A stretch of 64,000 nucleotides of DNA from Iningainema tapete BLCC-T55 (lineage in GTDB: Bacteria; Cyanobacteriota; Cyanobacteriia; Cyanobacteriales; Nostocaceae). The position numbers and the translations under genes are program-made. Within the stretch, counting starts at the first letter, position 1. The number at the start of each line of letters is the position of its first letter. Where the stretch lies: assembly GCF_014698965.1 (NCBI RefSeq), contig NZ_JACXAE010000027.1, positions 1 to 64,000 on the forward strand, read 5' to 3'. The notes beneath the pieces are model-generated. The model was not told the origin of the DNA. It made no database searches and saw only the letters and a list, made by a program, of their open reading frames with translations. Of this stretch, positions 55,442-64,000 are shown piece after piece.

Positions 55442-55466
55442 CGGGCAAATTGTCTGCCCTAATTTT
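55442..55466 (+). terminator. Short GGGCA/TGCCC hairpin with T run
   Basis: GGGCAAATTGTCTGCCC is followed by TAATTTTT, 10 bp after the PSI factor gene. It is a weak terminator. Confidence 0.45.
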
Positions 55467-55580
55467 TGGTTTTCAGAGACACTTTATATCTATATAAATA
55501 TAAGGATAATATTGAACTGGATGCTTCGCACTTTTTACTTGTCTTGACCAATAACTAATGACTTAAGAGAGAGTGTTCTG

Positions 55581-56189
55581 ATGTCAAAGGTTTACACTAC
55601 CAAAGAACTGATCCAAATTTTGGCTGCTGAACGCCAAGCTTGCTTGATGGGACAACGCCTCAAGTTAGCGGTAACAGTCTCTGGAAATCCATTACTTGAC
55701 CAGTTTATCAGAACTGATGGGCTGCAAAAGTTCACGGCTTATCAAGATTTTAAAGCTGCTATCCACAATTATCAAAGGGAATATTTAGTTTCAGGAATTG
55801 TTTGGAAAGAGGTGACTGTTAAAGGCAAAACCTTGAAATATCCAGAAGTAGATTCTCAGTTAATTGCTTTACCTAATGATTTGGATACATTAAAGGCAGC
55901 AAAAAATTCTATCTTGAAATTTTGGGATGAAGTCACGCTGGGAATGGACTTGTATTTAAGTTTTAATAATAGTAAACAATACCAACAAATCATCCCAAAT
56001 GATATAGAGCGCATTGCGCAAAGAACAGAATGGGCAAGTTTGTGTTTGTTTACCAATTCTCAGTTTTTAGAAATCATTTTACAATTAGGTTGGGGTAAAC
56101 CAGAAGAAGCCTCTTATAAAAGAGGATTTCCCGCATCAGGTAGCGAGTATATTCATGCAGTGAATCCCGGTAATCGTCCCATTGGGTGA
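55581..56189 (+). CDS. Conserved hypothetical protein
   Basis: I do not recognise this 202-residue soluble protein. It is helical at the start (TTKELIQILAAERQACLMGQ), with a LPNDLDTLKAAKN segment and a C-terminus RGFPASGSEYIHAV that looks conserved. Good length, a clean ATG preceded by AAGAGAGAG, and codon use like its neighbours support it. It is convergent with an orphan antitoxin 8 bp away. Confidence 0.65.
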   Translation: MSKVYTTKELIQILAAERQACLMGQRLKLAVTVSGNPLLDQFIRTDGLQKFTAYQDFKAAIHNYQREYLVSGIVWKEVTVKGKTLKYPEVDSQLIALPNDLDTLKAAKNSILKFWDEVTLGMDLYLSFNNSKQYQQIIPNDIERIAQRTEWASLCLFTNSQFLEIILQLGWGKPEEASYKRGFPASGSEYIHAVNPGNRPIG

Positions 56190-56197
56190 AACAGATA

Positions 56198-56605
56198 TTA
56201 TCGCGATTCTTGAAATAAGCTGACATCAACATGAAAAAATTCGGCTAGGGCTTTTGCTTGAGCCGTGTTAATCTCTTTTTCGTGATTAAAAATTTCTGCA
56301 ATTGCCGAGTATGTTCCTAATACAGGAATTAAGTCTTTCTCATCAATATTTCGTGCATCAATTAAATGGCGCAGCATTGAAGTGGGTGTTCCTGTTGGAA
56401 TCGGATAGTGATTTGCTTCAAACTTTTCGATTAGAGTTACCAAAAGCTCTAGAAAAGTGTCTTCTTCAGGAGTTCGGTTGGGGCGATATTCTAGATTTTG
56501 GGCAAGCGCGATCGCTTCTTCATTTTCTACTTCGGTTGTAATTGGCTTGGGTTGGTATCGAACTAATAAATCAGTGTAAGATTTGGAGTCAAAAGTACTG
56601 GTCAT
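56198..56605 (-). CDS. HigA-type helix-turn-helix antitoxin, orphan
   Basis: This 135-residue protein from the ATG at 56605 (MTSTFDSKSYTDLLVRYQPK) has a HigA N-terminal region and an HTH-like part (TPTSMLRHLIDAR, VLGTYSAIAEIFNHEKEIN), ending with AKALAEFFHVDVSLF. This is the typical HigA/HTH antitoxin found after HigB or RelE-type toxins. No toxin ORF precedes it in the 140-bp upstream gap. An inverted repeat (56641-56682) lies just upstream and may be its operator. It is probably an orphan after toxin loss, or a plain regulator. Confidence 0.78.
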   Translation of the reverse strand: MTSTFDSKSYTDLLVRYQPKPITTEVENEEAIALAQNLEYRPNRTPEEDTFLELLVTLIEKFEANHYPIPTGTPTSMLRHLIDARNIDEKDLIPVLGTYSAIAEIFNHEKEINTAQAKALAEFFHVDVSLFQESR

Positions 56606-56640
56606 TTTTCTACTTTGAGATGGTGTTTTGAAGTTGATGA

Positions 56641-56682
56641 GGCAATCGCTCATCCAGTTGAGGCTTTTAATGAGCGATTGCC
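56641..56682. promoter_or_regulatory. Inverted repeat upstream of orphan antitoxin
   Basis: GGCAATCGCTCAT (56641-56653) and ATGAGCGATTGCC (56670-56682) are perfect 13-nt inverted arms with a 16-bp centre, 36 bp upstream of the antitoxin ATG. They could be an operator for autorepression or a spare palindrome. Confidence 0.5.
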
Positions 56683-56747
56683 GTGGATGTAGCTACATAA
56701 ACGTCATTGTAGAGACAAGGTAGAAATATTTGCTCTCCCTGCTTCAG

Positions 56748-57455
56748 TTACTTCAAGAGGTACTCTCCGGTTGATGTTACGTCCTGTCCAAACAGAGCTT
56801 TACGCGCAGGTGCATCAAAAACGCTTTGTTCACGGAACTCCGCACCGACTTTCAACCCGCGTTCTACACCAGGACGCTCGCTTAATCGAGTGAACCACCG
56901 ATGAAGATTGGCAAATGGATTAAGTTCTCCCAGAACGAGTGTATGAAAATGTAACCAGCCATAGACTGAGATGTCGAGAATAGTGTAGTCATTCCCCATG
57001 AGATAAGTGCGATCAACCAGACGGCGATCAAGAACTCCATAGAGTCGAGCTACTTCACGGCGATAGCGCGTAATTGGGTAGTCGAGTTGTTCTGGAGCAT
57101 GTTGCTGAAAATGTACTGCTTGACCGGACATAGGACCCAATGCACTCATCTGCCACATCAACCACTGCATGAGTTCCAACCGAGCCTCTGGCGTTGGTGG
57201 TATCAATTGTCCAGTCTTATCCCCCAGGTAGAGCAAAATTGCACCAGACTCAAACACCGTGATAGGTTCTCCGGCTGTATCGCGATCCAAGATGACGGGA
57301 AGCTTGCCATTTGGATTAAGTGCCAGAAATTCAGGTGTATGCTGTTCTCCGCGATGCACATTGACAGGAATCAAATTGTAGGGAAGCCCAATTTCCTCAA
57401 GCATAATACTGACTTTGAAAGGGTTGGGTGAAGTCCAAAAGTAAAAGTCAATCAT
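56748..57455 (-). CDS. Glutathione S-transferase family protein
   Basis: This 235-residue protein has a thioredoxin-like N-terminal domain (FWTSPNPFKVSIMLEEIGLP, NPNGKLPVI, ESGAILLYL) and an alpha-helical C-terminal domain, like the YghU/YfcG disulfide-bond GSTs. AGGAAA precedes the ATG at 57455. It is in the same orientation as the ABM monooxygenase and azoreductase genes, with which it would suit detoxification of quinones or electrophiles. It may be part of the regulon of the AraC gene at 58669. Confidence 0.85.
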   Translation of the reverse strand: MIDFYFWTSPNPFKVSIMLEEIGLPYNLIPVNVHRGEQHTPEFLALNPNGKLPVILDRDTAGEPITVFESGAILLYLGDKTGQLIPPTPEARLELMQWLMWQMSALGPMSGQAVHFQQHAPEQLDYPITRYRREVARLYGVLDRRLVDRTYLMGNDYTILDISVYGWLHFHTLVLGELNPFANLHRWFTRLSERPGVERGLKVGAEFREQSVFDAPARKALFGQDVTSTGEYLLK

Positions 57456-57568
57456 GGTCGTTTTCCTAGTATTTGAGTTTTAGTCAATACAGTTGAAGAT
57501 GAAATTTTTTCTAGAACCGAAATCAGCCTAGCCGCAATCGCTTTGATGAATCAATTTGAGTTAGCGTG

Positions 57569-57883
57569 TTAGGGAGTTGTAGAAATCCGTTCATTCCAGG
57601 AAACATCCCGTTCTTGCTGAAGTAGGTTCGGCAATTGATCTAGAAATGCTTGAAACCACAATTGCTTTGGAACACGCTTCAGGAAGCTCTCGCGGCTTTC
57701 GCTGTAGGTTTCGTAGAAAACAATGATGTTGGGATTGTCCAAATCGTGATGGATTCGTGCTTCAACAAAGGTTTCTTCTTGGCGCAATCTTTCTAATAGC
57801 TTGCCAAGCTCGATTTGGAATTCCTCTTTTTTTTCAGATTTTACTGGAAAACGCACAATGATCGTTGTGACACGATTATCCAT
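57569..57883 (-). CDS. ABM-domain quinol monooxygenase-like protein
   Basis: This 104-residue ferredoxin-like alpha+beta barrel protein contains TTIIVRFPVKSEKKEEF, VEARIHHDLDNPN and IIVFYETYSE, typical of antibiotic biosynthesis monooxygenases and YgiN-like quinol monooxygenases. It is a cytosolic dimer. It lies 19 bp downstream of the azoreductase gene and 113 bp upstream of the GST gene, all minus strand, so probably one operon. GGAGAG precedes the ATG. Confidence 0.82.
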   Translation of the reverse strand: MDNRVTTIIVRFPVKSEKKEEFQIELGKLLERLRQEETFVEARIHHDLDNPNIIVFYETYSESRESFLKRVPKQLWFQAFLDQLPNLLQQERDVSWNERISTTP

Positions 57884-57902
57884 TTTTCTCTCCGTTCAAC
57901 TA

Positions 57903-58556
57903 CTAACGACCCAATACAGCTACTTCTTTAATTGCCGCCCGTGCTTCCGCAATTGATTGAGTTTGCGTTGTTTCATCGTTGGTAATGGGATTCAAGCGAT
58001 CAGCATGAATGAACCGAATATCGGTAATGCCCATAAACTCAAACACTGTTCTCAGATAGGGTTCTTGGTGGTCATAAGCAGCAAACAAAGTTCCAGGACG
58101 GAAATTTCCGCCTCGTGCTGTAATGACAATGATTTGCCGACCAGAAGCGAGTCCTCTAAATCCATTGGCATCAATAGCAAAAGTACGACCCACCCGCACA
58201 ATTTGATCGATGTAGGCTTTGAACGTTGAGGGTACGCTGAAGTTATACATTGGAATTCCAAAGACACAAACGTCAGCCATCAGAAATTCATCTACTAACT
58301 TATCTGAGGTTTGGAGGGCACTAACTAACTCAGGCGTTCGTTGTTCTGATGGAGTGTAAGCCGCTGCAATCCATTGCTCATCAACAGGTGGAACAGGGTG
58401 ATGTCCCAAGTCTCGATACGTCACGGTTCCATCGAAATGCGTTGCTTTCCATGCCGTCACAAACTCCTGCGTCAGCATTCGAGTTACCGATTGATATGAA
58501 CCCGGAACTCCAGAAAATGAGCGAGGGCTGGAATCAAGGTGAAGTAGGTGAGCCAT
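57903..58556 (-). CDS. FMN-dependent NADH-azoreductase family protein
   Basis: This 217-residue flavodoxin-like oxidoreductase has HLLHLDSSPRS at the N-terminus, PMYNFSVPSTFKAYIDQIVR near 100 and VITARGGNF near 147, which match the AzoR/acpD family. It reduces quinones and azo compounds with NADH and FMN, in the cytosol. It is divergent from an AraC regulator across a 112-bp region with GTTCAA repeats. It is the first gene of a probable azoreductase-ABM-GST operon. Confidence 0.9.
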   Translation of the reverse strand: MAHLLHLDSSPRSFSGVPGSYQSVTRMLTQEFVTAWKATHFDGTVTYRDLGHHPVPPVDEQWIAAAYTPSEQRTPELVSALQTSDKLVDEFLMADVCVFGIPMYNFSVPSTFKAYIDQIVRVGRTFAIDANGFRGLASGRQIIVITARGGNFRPGTLFAAYDHQEPYLRTVFEFMGITDIRFIHADRLNPITNDETTQTQSIAEARAAIKEVAVLGR

Positions 58557-58668
58557 CAGTGTGTGTCCTAAATCGTATATTTAGTGTTATAGTTCGATAA
58601 AATTGAACGAGCAATGGTAATAAGTTCAATTTTTTTGTTCAATCGTTCAAATTGCACGGTAATTTTAT
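58557..58668. promoter_or_regulatory. Divergent promoter region with GTTCAA boxes
   Basis: GTTCAA occurs at 58624-58629, 58637-58642 and 58645-58650. The inverted TTGAAC is at 58603-58608, and a near match GTTCGA at 58592. The cluster lies between divergent azoreductase and AraC genes, where such sites are usual binding sites of the AraC protein. Confidence 0.6.
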
Positions 58669-59622
58669 ATGGATGCCTTGAGCGAGGTGTTTAGAACCGT
58701 TCATTTAGAAAGCACAGCTTGCTATCGCGTAGAGTTGTCAACACCTTGGGGAATACAGATGTCTGCTTTTAATGGCGCTGTTTTCCTAGTGGTGGTAAGG
58801 GGTAGTGGTTGGCTTGAGGTTGAGGGAATAGAGACACCAATGCCGTTGGTCGGTGGTGATGTAGTCTTTTTACCAAAAGGACAGCGTCATGCGTTACGTG
58901 ATTCTCCTTTAAAACCGCTACAGGAACACTCGAATCATCCAATGATTGAGTTTGATCGTTTGCTTCAGTCTCAAACAGATTATATTTCCAATGTTTTACA
59001 TATTGGTGGAGCGGGGTTATCGACAACCGTGATGTATGGTCGATTCTGTTTTACCCCTTTGCGAGAAAATCCGCTCCTGTCTGCGTTGCCCCCTCTGCTA
59101 ATTGTTAAAGGAGAAGAAGGGCGGACAGTGGAGTGGTTAGATACAACATTGCAGTTTATGGCATCTGAAATGGCAACCACTCGTCCGGGTGCTCAAACAG
59201 TGATCAATCATTTGGCAAGCATTCTGCTGGTTCAGGCGGTGCGAGCTTACATTGCCAATCGCGAGTGTGGCGATCGCTGCTGGTTAAAAGCATTGACTGA
59301 TCCCGTCATTGGCTCTGCACTGAACCTCATTCATCGTTATCCTGATCGATCATGGACAGTGGAAGAACTCGCGGAACAAGTTGGAATATCGCGAACGACG
59401 TTTTTCACCCAATTCCGTGAACTAGTCGGAGAACCACCCAGCAAATATTTAACTCGTTGGCGAATGCAAAGAGCCAGTCAAATCTTGCGACTGGAACACA
59501 TGACTCTCAATGAAGTAGCTAGCTTGGTCGGATATGAATCAGAAGCTTCCTTCAGTAAAGCATTTAAGCAGTGGATGGGGCAATCACCAGGAGCCTATCG
59601 GCAACAAATGCTACGTTCATAG
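58669..59622 (+). CDS. AraC family transcriptional regulator
   Basis: This 317-residue protein has an N-terminal cupin-like ligand domain (AraC_binding_2 type, about 1-170, with GGDVVFLPKGQRHAL) and a C-terminal pair of HTH motifs (about 215-315: WTVEELAEQVGISRTTFFTQ; MTLNEVASLVGYESEASFSK). It likely activates the divergent azoreductase gene in response to an electrophile or quinone; the ligand is not known. It is followed directly by the hicA relic. Confidence 0.9.
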   Translation: MDALSEVFRTVHLESTACYRVELSTPWGIQMSAFNGAVFLVVVRGSGWLEVEGIETPMPLVGGDVVFLPKGQRHALRDSPLKPLQEHSNHPMIEFDRLLQSQTDYISNVLHIGGAGLSTTVMYGRFCFTPLRENPLLSALPPLLIVKGEEGRTVEWLDTTLQFMASEMATTRPGAQTVINHLASILLVQAVRAYIANRECGDRCWLKALTDPVIGSALNLIHRYPDRSWTVEELAEQVGISRTTFFTQFRELVGEPPSKYLTRWRMQRASQILRLEHMTLNEVASLVGYESEASFSKAFKQWMGQSPGAYRQQMLRS

Positions 59623-59639
59623 TATTCTTGATAGAATAA

Positions 59640-59770
59640 CGAGGTAATCATCGCCAGTTCAAACATCTCGATAAACCTAATACTGTCACAGTGTCTGGAA
59701 ACCAAATGTTGATGTACTAATTGGTACACTAAAAAATATTTGGAGACAAGCAAAATTGGAGGAAGAGTAA
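59640..59770 (+). pseudogene. hicA toxin relic (truncated, frameshifted)
   Basis: From 59640 the frame reads RGNHRQFKHLDKPNTVTVSG. A one-base loss near 59698 then moves it to KPNVDVLIGTLKNIWRQAKL and EEE-stop at 59768-59770. This is the C-terminal two-thirds of HicA (mRNA interferase). The start and first helix are gone, and an in-frame stop lies just upstream. Its TAA overlaps the hicB ATG (TAATG), as in an intact hicAB operon. Confidence 0.85.
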
Positions 59771-59982
59771 TGGGTTATGCAGTTGTAATTGAAAAAGGGG
59801 AAACTAGCTACGGCGCTTATGTCCCTGATTTACCTGGTTGTGTAGCTGTGGGTGAAACTATAGAGTTCGTCAAGGCGCTGATTGCAGAAGCAATTGAATT
59901 TCATATTGAGGGGATGCAGAAAGACGGATTGCCAATTCCTCAACCTACATCCATTGCACATGAGGTGGAAGTTTTGAGTTAG
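59770..59982 (+). CDS. hicB: HicB-like antitoxin without intact toxin
   Basis: This 70-residue protein from the ATG at 59770 (a longer in-frame start is less likely) has the HicB partial RNase H fold: YAVVIEKGETSYGAYVPDLPG, CVAVGETIEFVKALIAEAI, and HEVEVLS. GGAGGA lies 7 bases before the start. HicB blocks HicA. Here hicA is broken, so HicB may be a free regulator or on the way to loss. A hairpin at 59981 overlaps its stop. Confidence 0.88.
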   Translation: MGYAVVIEKGETSYGAYVPDLPGCVAVGETIEFVKALIAEAIEFHIEGMQKDGLPIPQPTSIAHEVEVLS

Positions 59983-60000
59983 TAGGGCATCTGCCCTACT
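59981..60000. terminator. AGTAGGGCA/TGCCCTACT hairpin
   Basis: Nine-bp perfect arms with a two-base loop begin inside the hicB stop codon, 7 bp from the convergent egtD stop. It is probably a bidirectional terminator. Confidence 0.65.
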
Positions 60001-60006
60001 TTATGG

Positions 60007-61029
60007 TTAAGCTTGTAGTTGACAGAGTATGACACCAAACCACTGATTAGCGTCAGTGCATACCTTTTGTGGTACTAAACCTTTTGCTTTCAATTGATGT
60101 TGGATGGTTTCTAAGTCGAACTTGCGAGAAATTTCGGTGAAGATGGTTTCATCGGAAGCAAAATCAATGGTAAGGTTGAGAGCGCGTAGTTCAACAGTTT
60201 GCGATCGCACACTACGCAAATGCATTTCGATTTGACGTTCTGTTTCGTTATAAAAAGCCCAGTGAGTAAATTGTGTGGTGTCAAAATTGCCTTCAAAAGA
60301 GTGATTCAGATGCTCTAACATATTCAAGTTGAAAGCCGCCGTCACTCCCTGACTATCGTTATAAGCTGCTGCCAAAATATCTTTTGGCTTTTGCAAATCT
60401 ATCCCCAATAAAAAATACTCTCCTACCTGGAGAGCTGCTGTAATTTGGGACAAAAACGCATCACACTCTTGAGGATTTAAATTACCCAAAGTGCTACCAA
60501 TAAAACAAATCATCCGACTGGGTAATTGGGATGGTTGGAGTTGCCCTAAAGCCAATTCATAGGTTCCTGCCAGCCCATGAATATGGAGTGAGGGATAATC
60601 TACTAGTAGCTGCCTAGCACTACTTTCCAACATACCTGCGCTCACATCTATGGGTAAATAGCGCAGGAGGTAGCCTTGTTGATAGTACGCATCCAGTAAT
60701 ATACGGGTTTTAGTAGAACTACCACTACCAAGTTCTACTATTTCACATGCACCTGTAATTTGCGCAATTTCTCCAGCATACTGTTGCAAAATTGCTGTCT
60801 CAGTTCGAGTAAGGTAATATTCTGGTAACTCACAAATTTCCTCAAATAGTAAGGAACCGCGATCGTCATAGAAGTAACGAGGTGGTATAGTTTTGGGAGT
60901 GTGAGTTAATCCCTTGATCACGTCACAATCAACAGAAAGGGATATTTGGTTTGTTGCCAGTAAGTGCTGTATTTGTAAGCGTTTTTCAATCCTTTCGTTG
61001 ATACTGCTAACAGTTTGAGAAATTGTCAT
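60007..61029 (-). CDS. egtD: L-histidine N-alpha-methyltransferase (ergothioneine synthesis)
   Basis: This 340-residue SAM methyltransferase trimethylates histidine to hercynine, the first step of ergothioneine synthesis. It has TPKTIPPRYFYDDRGSLLFE at the N-terminus, the SAM site IVELGSGSSTKTRIL, LRYLPIDVSAGML, and ICFIGSTLGNLNPQE. GGAGG precedes the ATG at 61029. It is downstream of egtB on the same strand, with a 190-bp gap that holds no gene, so it could be on the same transcript or have its own promoter. Confidence 0.93.
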   Translation of the reverse strand: MTISQTVSSINERIEKRLQIQHLLATNQISLSVDCDVIKGLTHTPKTIPPRYFYDDRGSLLFEEICELPEYYLTRTETAILQQYAGEIAQITGACEIVELGSGSSTKTRILLDAYYQQGYLLRYLPIDVSAGMLESSARQLLVDYPSLHIHGLAGTYELALGQLQPSQLPSRMICFIGSTLGNLNPQECDAFLSQITAALQVGEYFLLGIDLQKPKDILAAAYNDSQGVTAAFNLNMLEHLNHSFEGNFDTTQFTHWAFYNETERQIEMHLRSVRSQTVELRALNLTIDFASDETIFTEISRKFDLETIQHQLKAKGLVPQKVCTDANQWFGVILCQLQA

Positions 61030-61186
61030 CGAACCTCCGTTTACTTGGAATCGGTTACTTAAAAATCACAAACCTCTACCTGAGTCAGTGGAACACAAAG
61101 CTTTGACTCATCACATCACGCTTGAGCTAGATTAATCCAACAGTATGGTTACTTGTTTGATTTTTTAATTAAATCTGGTAGATTTC

Positions 61187-61213
61187 GTAGAGACGCTCCC
61201 CCAGAGCGTTTCC
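61187..61213. repeat. Decayed GTAGAGACGCTCC palindrome
   Basis: GTAGAGACGCTCCCCCAGAGCGTTTCC lies 7 bp after the egtB stop. It is a decayed copy of the 52395 palindrome. Confidence 0.55.
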
Positions 61214-61219
61214 ATCCTA

Positions 61220-62474
<1,255 letters not shown>

Positions 62475-62500
<26 letters not shown>

Positions 62501-63263
62501 AATCAGCTCCTACACTGATGATGCTATTTTGTGGGAAAGATGTCCAATTACCAGCAAATAAAGGTTCGGATGCAATAATTACGGATTGGGGAAAACTTGG
62601 CTCATTCACGCTCCAGTAAAGAGAAGGAGCAGGTGATTTTGTGCTAAATCGAGAAGCTATTAGGCTCGTGCCATCACTAATCACCACATTGGCTGACATG
62701 TAGGTTTGATGAGTTTCTGCTAATTCTGCCACCATTAACAATGTTGTGTGTAATGCCTGCTCTAAACTTTTACCAGGATTAGCTAACCATTGGTTCAACA
62801 GTGAGGCAAAAATATGTTCTGAATCTGTAGTTCCTCTAATATACTGGTATAGCTCATCGCTTAACTTTGTCCGTTTTGTTCTGTATACTGTTTGATGAAA
62901 GTTGTCTATGCGACCATTGTGAATGAATAACAGACGTTCATATTTGAAGGGTTGACAGTTACTAAAATCTAATGCTTGCCCCGGTGTAGCACTGCGAACG
63001 TAACCTAGTATACAACTTGATGCAACGTAACGGCTTAAACTTGGTAAATTAACGTCATTCCAAATCGGCAAGGTATTTCTGTAGGTAAATGGTTCGCTAT
63101 CTTTTTGCAAATCGTACCAACCAATGCCAAAGCCATCAGCATTGACTACTCCAGACAACATTTCCTTGGGTTGATAACTTTGGACAATCAGTGAGTGTTC
63201 TGGCTGATATAGTAAAGGTTCGAGAGATACTGGTGAACCCAGGTAGGCAAGTAAACGGCACAT
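62475..63263 (-). CDS. egtC: EgtC-type class II glutamine amidotransferase (ergothioneine)
   Basis: This 262-residue Ntn hydrolase starts at the ATG at 63263, so that Cys2 (MCRLLAYLG) becomes the N-terminal nucleophile. FGIGWYD, LGYVRSATPG and FIHNGRIDNF are conserved. EgtC removes the gamma-glutamyl group from the EgtB product when gamma-glutamylcysteine is the sulfur donor. Its presence before egtB and egtD points to a mycobacterial-type route. The stop overlaps the egtB start by 26 bp, so translation is coupled. Confidence 0.9.
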
Positions 63264-63373
63264 ATTAAAGGTGTTTGTTCCCAATAGCTATCAATCTTAA
63301 GCTTTTTTGCTGAGAAATTGCTGAATAATTCATAAATTTATCAGCAGCCGATAAAAATGCAAACACACCAATT

Positions 63374-63401
63374 GTAAAGACGCGAAATTTCGCGTCTCTA
63401 C
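63374..63401. terminator. GTAAAGACGCGAAA/TTTCGCGTCTCTAC palindrome
   Basis: Near-perfect 14-bp arms (one mismatch) 16 bp downstream of the DUF423 stop. It belongs to the GTAGAGACGC family and probably ends that transcript. Confidence 0.6.
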
Positions 63402-63416
63402 ACGGAATTTAGAACA

Positions 63417-63794
63417 TCACTTCAAACTCCAAGCAGCAACAGCTAAAGTACCCCAACCGGCAATAAATGCTGCACCCCCAAGTGGCGCAATTGCTCCCAA
63501 AGTCTTAACACCAGTTAAGCTCAGCGCATACAAGCTACCTGAGAACAAGGTAATACCAATGATAAACAACCATCCAGTCGCTACCAGGGTAGGTGGTGGA
63601 GATGGGTTACGACTGAGTAGTAGTGCCACAAGCAAAAGTGCTAAAGCGTGGTACATTTGGTATCTAGCACCAGTTTCAAAAATTTCCAAAGAGCGATCGC
63701 TGATTTTCTCCCTTAAGGCATGGGATGCAAAAGCTCCGCCCGCAACAGACAAACCGCCTAAGATGGCTGCTATACTCAAAAAAATTTGCGTCAT
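63417..63794 (-). CDS. DUF423 family membrane protein
   Basis: This 125-residue integral membrane protein has four hydrophobic helices and family signatures GGLSVAGGAFASHALRE, ARYQMYHALALL and IAPLGGAAFIAGW. DUF423 (YwdK/YgdD-like) has no proven function. It is upstream of egtC on the same strand (153 bp, with a palindrome in between), so it is probably separate from the ergothioneine operon. Confidence 0.9.
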   Translation of the reverse strand: MTQIFLSIAAILGGLSVAGGAFASHALREKISDRSLEIFETGARYQMYHALALLLVALLLSRNPSPPPTLVATGWLFIIGITLFSGSLYALSLTGVKTLGAIAPLGGAAFIAGWGTLAVAAWSLK

Positions 63795-63821
63795 AGAGTA
63801 CCATTCGCGCTCTACAAGACA

Positions 63822-64000
63822 TCAAACATCAAAATGGTAGGATACTGCCCCGTCTTCATTTACTTTAAAGTTAGCATTAAATTCTCTGGCTCTGTCATCA
63901 AGATAAAGTCTTGCAGTTTTTGCCGGTAGCTCGGAGTGCATGGCAAAGCTCAAAAGAGTGATCCTCCCATTATTCTCTTGAATCATCCGATAAAAAGTAG
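63822..64000 (-). CDS. Partial hypothetical protein at right edge
   Basis: The last ~59 codons of a gene enter from the right edge on the minus strand. The C-terminus reads MIQENNGRITLLSFAMHSEL, then PAKTARLYLDDRAREFN, ending in SYHFDV and stop at 63822-63824. I cannot name the family. The start lies outside the window. Confidence 0.6.
   Translation of the reverse strand, partial: TFYRMIQENNGRITLLSFAMHSELPAKTARLYLDDRAREFNANFKVNEDGAVSYHFDV

Overview
The window comes from a filamentous, heterocyst-forming cyanobacterium (order Nostocales). The evidence is frequent HIP1 octamers (GCGATCGC), heptameric STRR-type repeats, Ycf66, a thylakoid photosystem I factor, a GlnB-type PII, zinc-ribbon Ser/Thr kinases, and above all hetF, the heterocyst-development CHAT protease, with a tandem array of the small RNA gene nsiR1 beside it. 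Species cannot be set from the window. Layout: (1) 1-5.7 kb: the damaged end of a HsdR-like nuclease gene at the left edge, a solitary ParA-family ATPase, ileS, and a papain-fold toxin with a probable immunity partner. (2) 5.7-11.3 kb: an FHA-PAS-GAF-GGDEF-EAL c-di-GMP protein, a Ycf66-family protein and gnd. (3) 11.3-16.2 kb: two zinc-ribbon Ser/Thr kinases (one with WD40 repeats) flanking two small genes, then an antidote gene killed by one nonsense codon, and a Rieske oxygenase. (4) 16.3-23.9 kb: YbjN, lipoate ligase-like, DUF981, peptidase E-like, a KimA-like transporter, SbcD, CysH and an unlisted 34-residue membrane peptide with its own terminator. (5) 24.2-36.3 kb: a conflict/defence-like island with a broken DUF4011-type helicase (frameshift plus internal deletion), small unknown ORFs, an AAA ATPase and a 2190-residue NACHT-TPR protein. 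(6) 36.4-44.9 kb: an Rpn/PD-(D/E)XK protein, then housekeeping genes (phosphoglucomutase/phosphomannomutase family, rdgB, glnB, thiD), a membrane subtilase, DUF5818 and a thioredoxin-like protein. (7) 45.0-50.0 kb: the nsiR1 array and hetF. (8) 50.2-56.7 kb: a repeat-bearing subtilase, the MurT/GatD pair, a PSI accumulation factor and an orphan antitoxin. (9) 56.7-59.6 kb: an azoreductase / monooxygenase / GST cluster divergent from an AraC regulator. (10) 59.6-64 kb: hicB with a hicA relic, the ergothioneine genes egtC-egtB-egtD, DUF423 and a partial gene. The strongest signal is at 45.06-47.29 kb. Eight promoter-bearing nsiR1 copies lie on the minus strand, opposite hetF. Each has a -35 box TCCGGA or a close variant, exactly 16 nt, a -10 box (T/C)AGAAC in seven copies, a roughly 60-nt RNA, and in most copies a CCCCT/AGGGG terminator with a U run. 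The copy next to hetF lies antisense to the hetF leader. A DUF2887 nuclease-like gene sits inside the array, and its stop codon lies in a truncated nsiR1 terminator. A second terminator stub carries the last ~27 codons of the same gene family, so the junction was apparently duplicated and then mostly deleted. The window is also rich in decaying conflict genes (broken antidote, hicA relic, orphan antitoxin, gutted helicase) and in palindromic or heptameric repeats, some of which have entered coding sequence in frame (egtB, the NACHT-TPR gene) or supply a start codon (rdgB).
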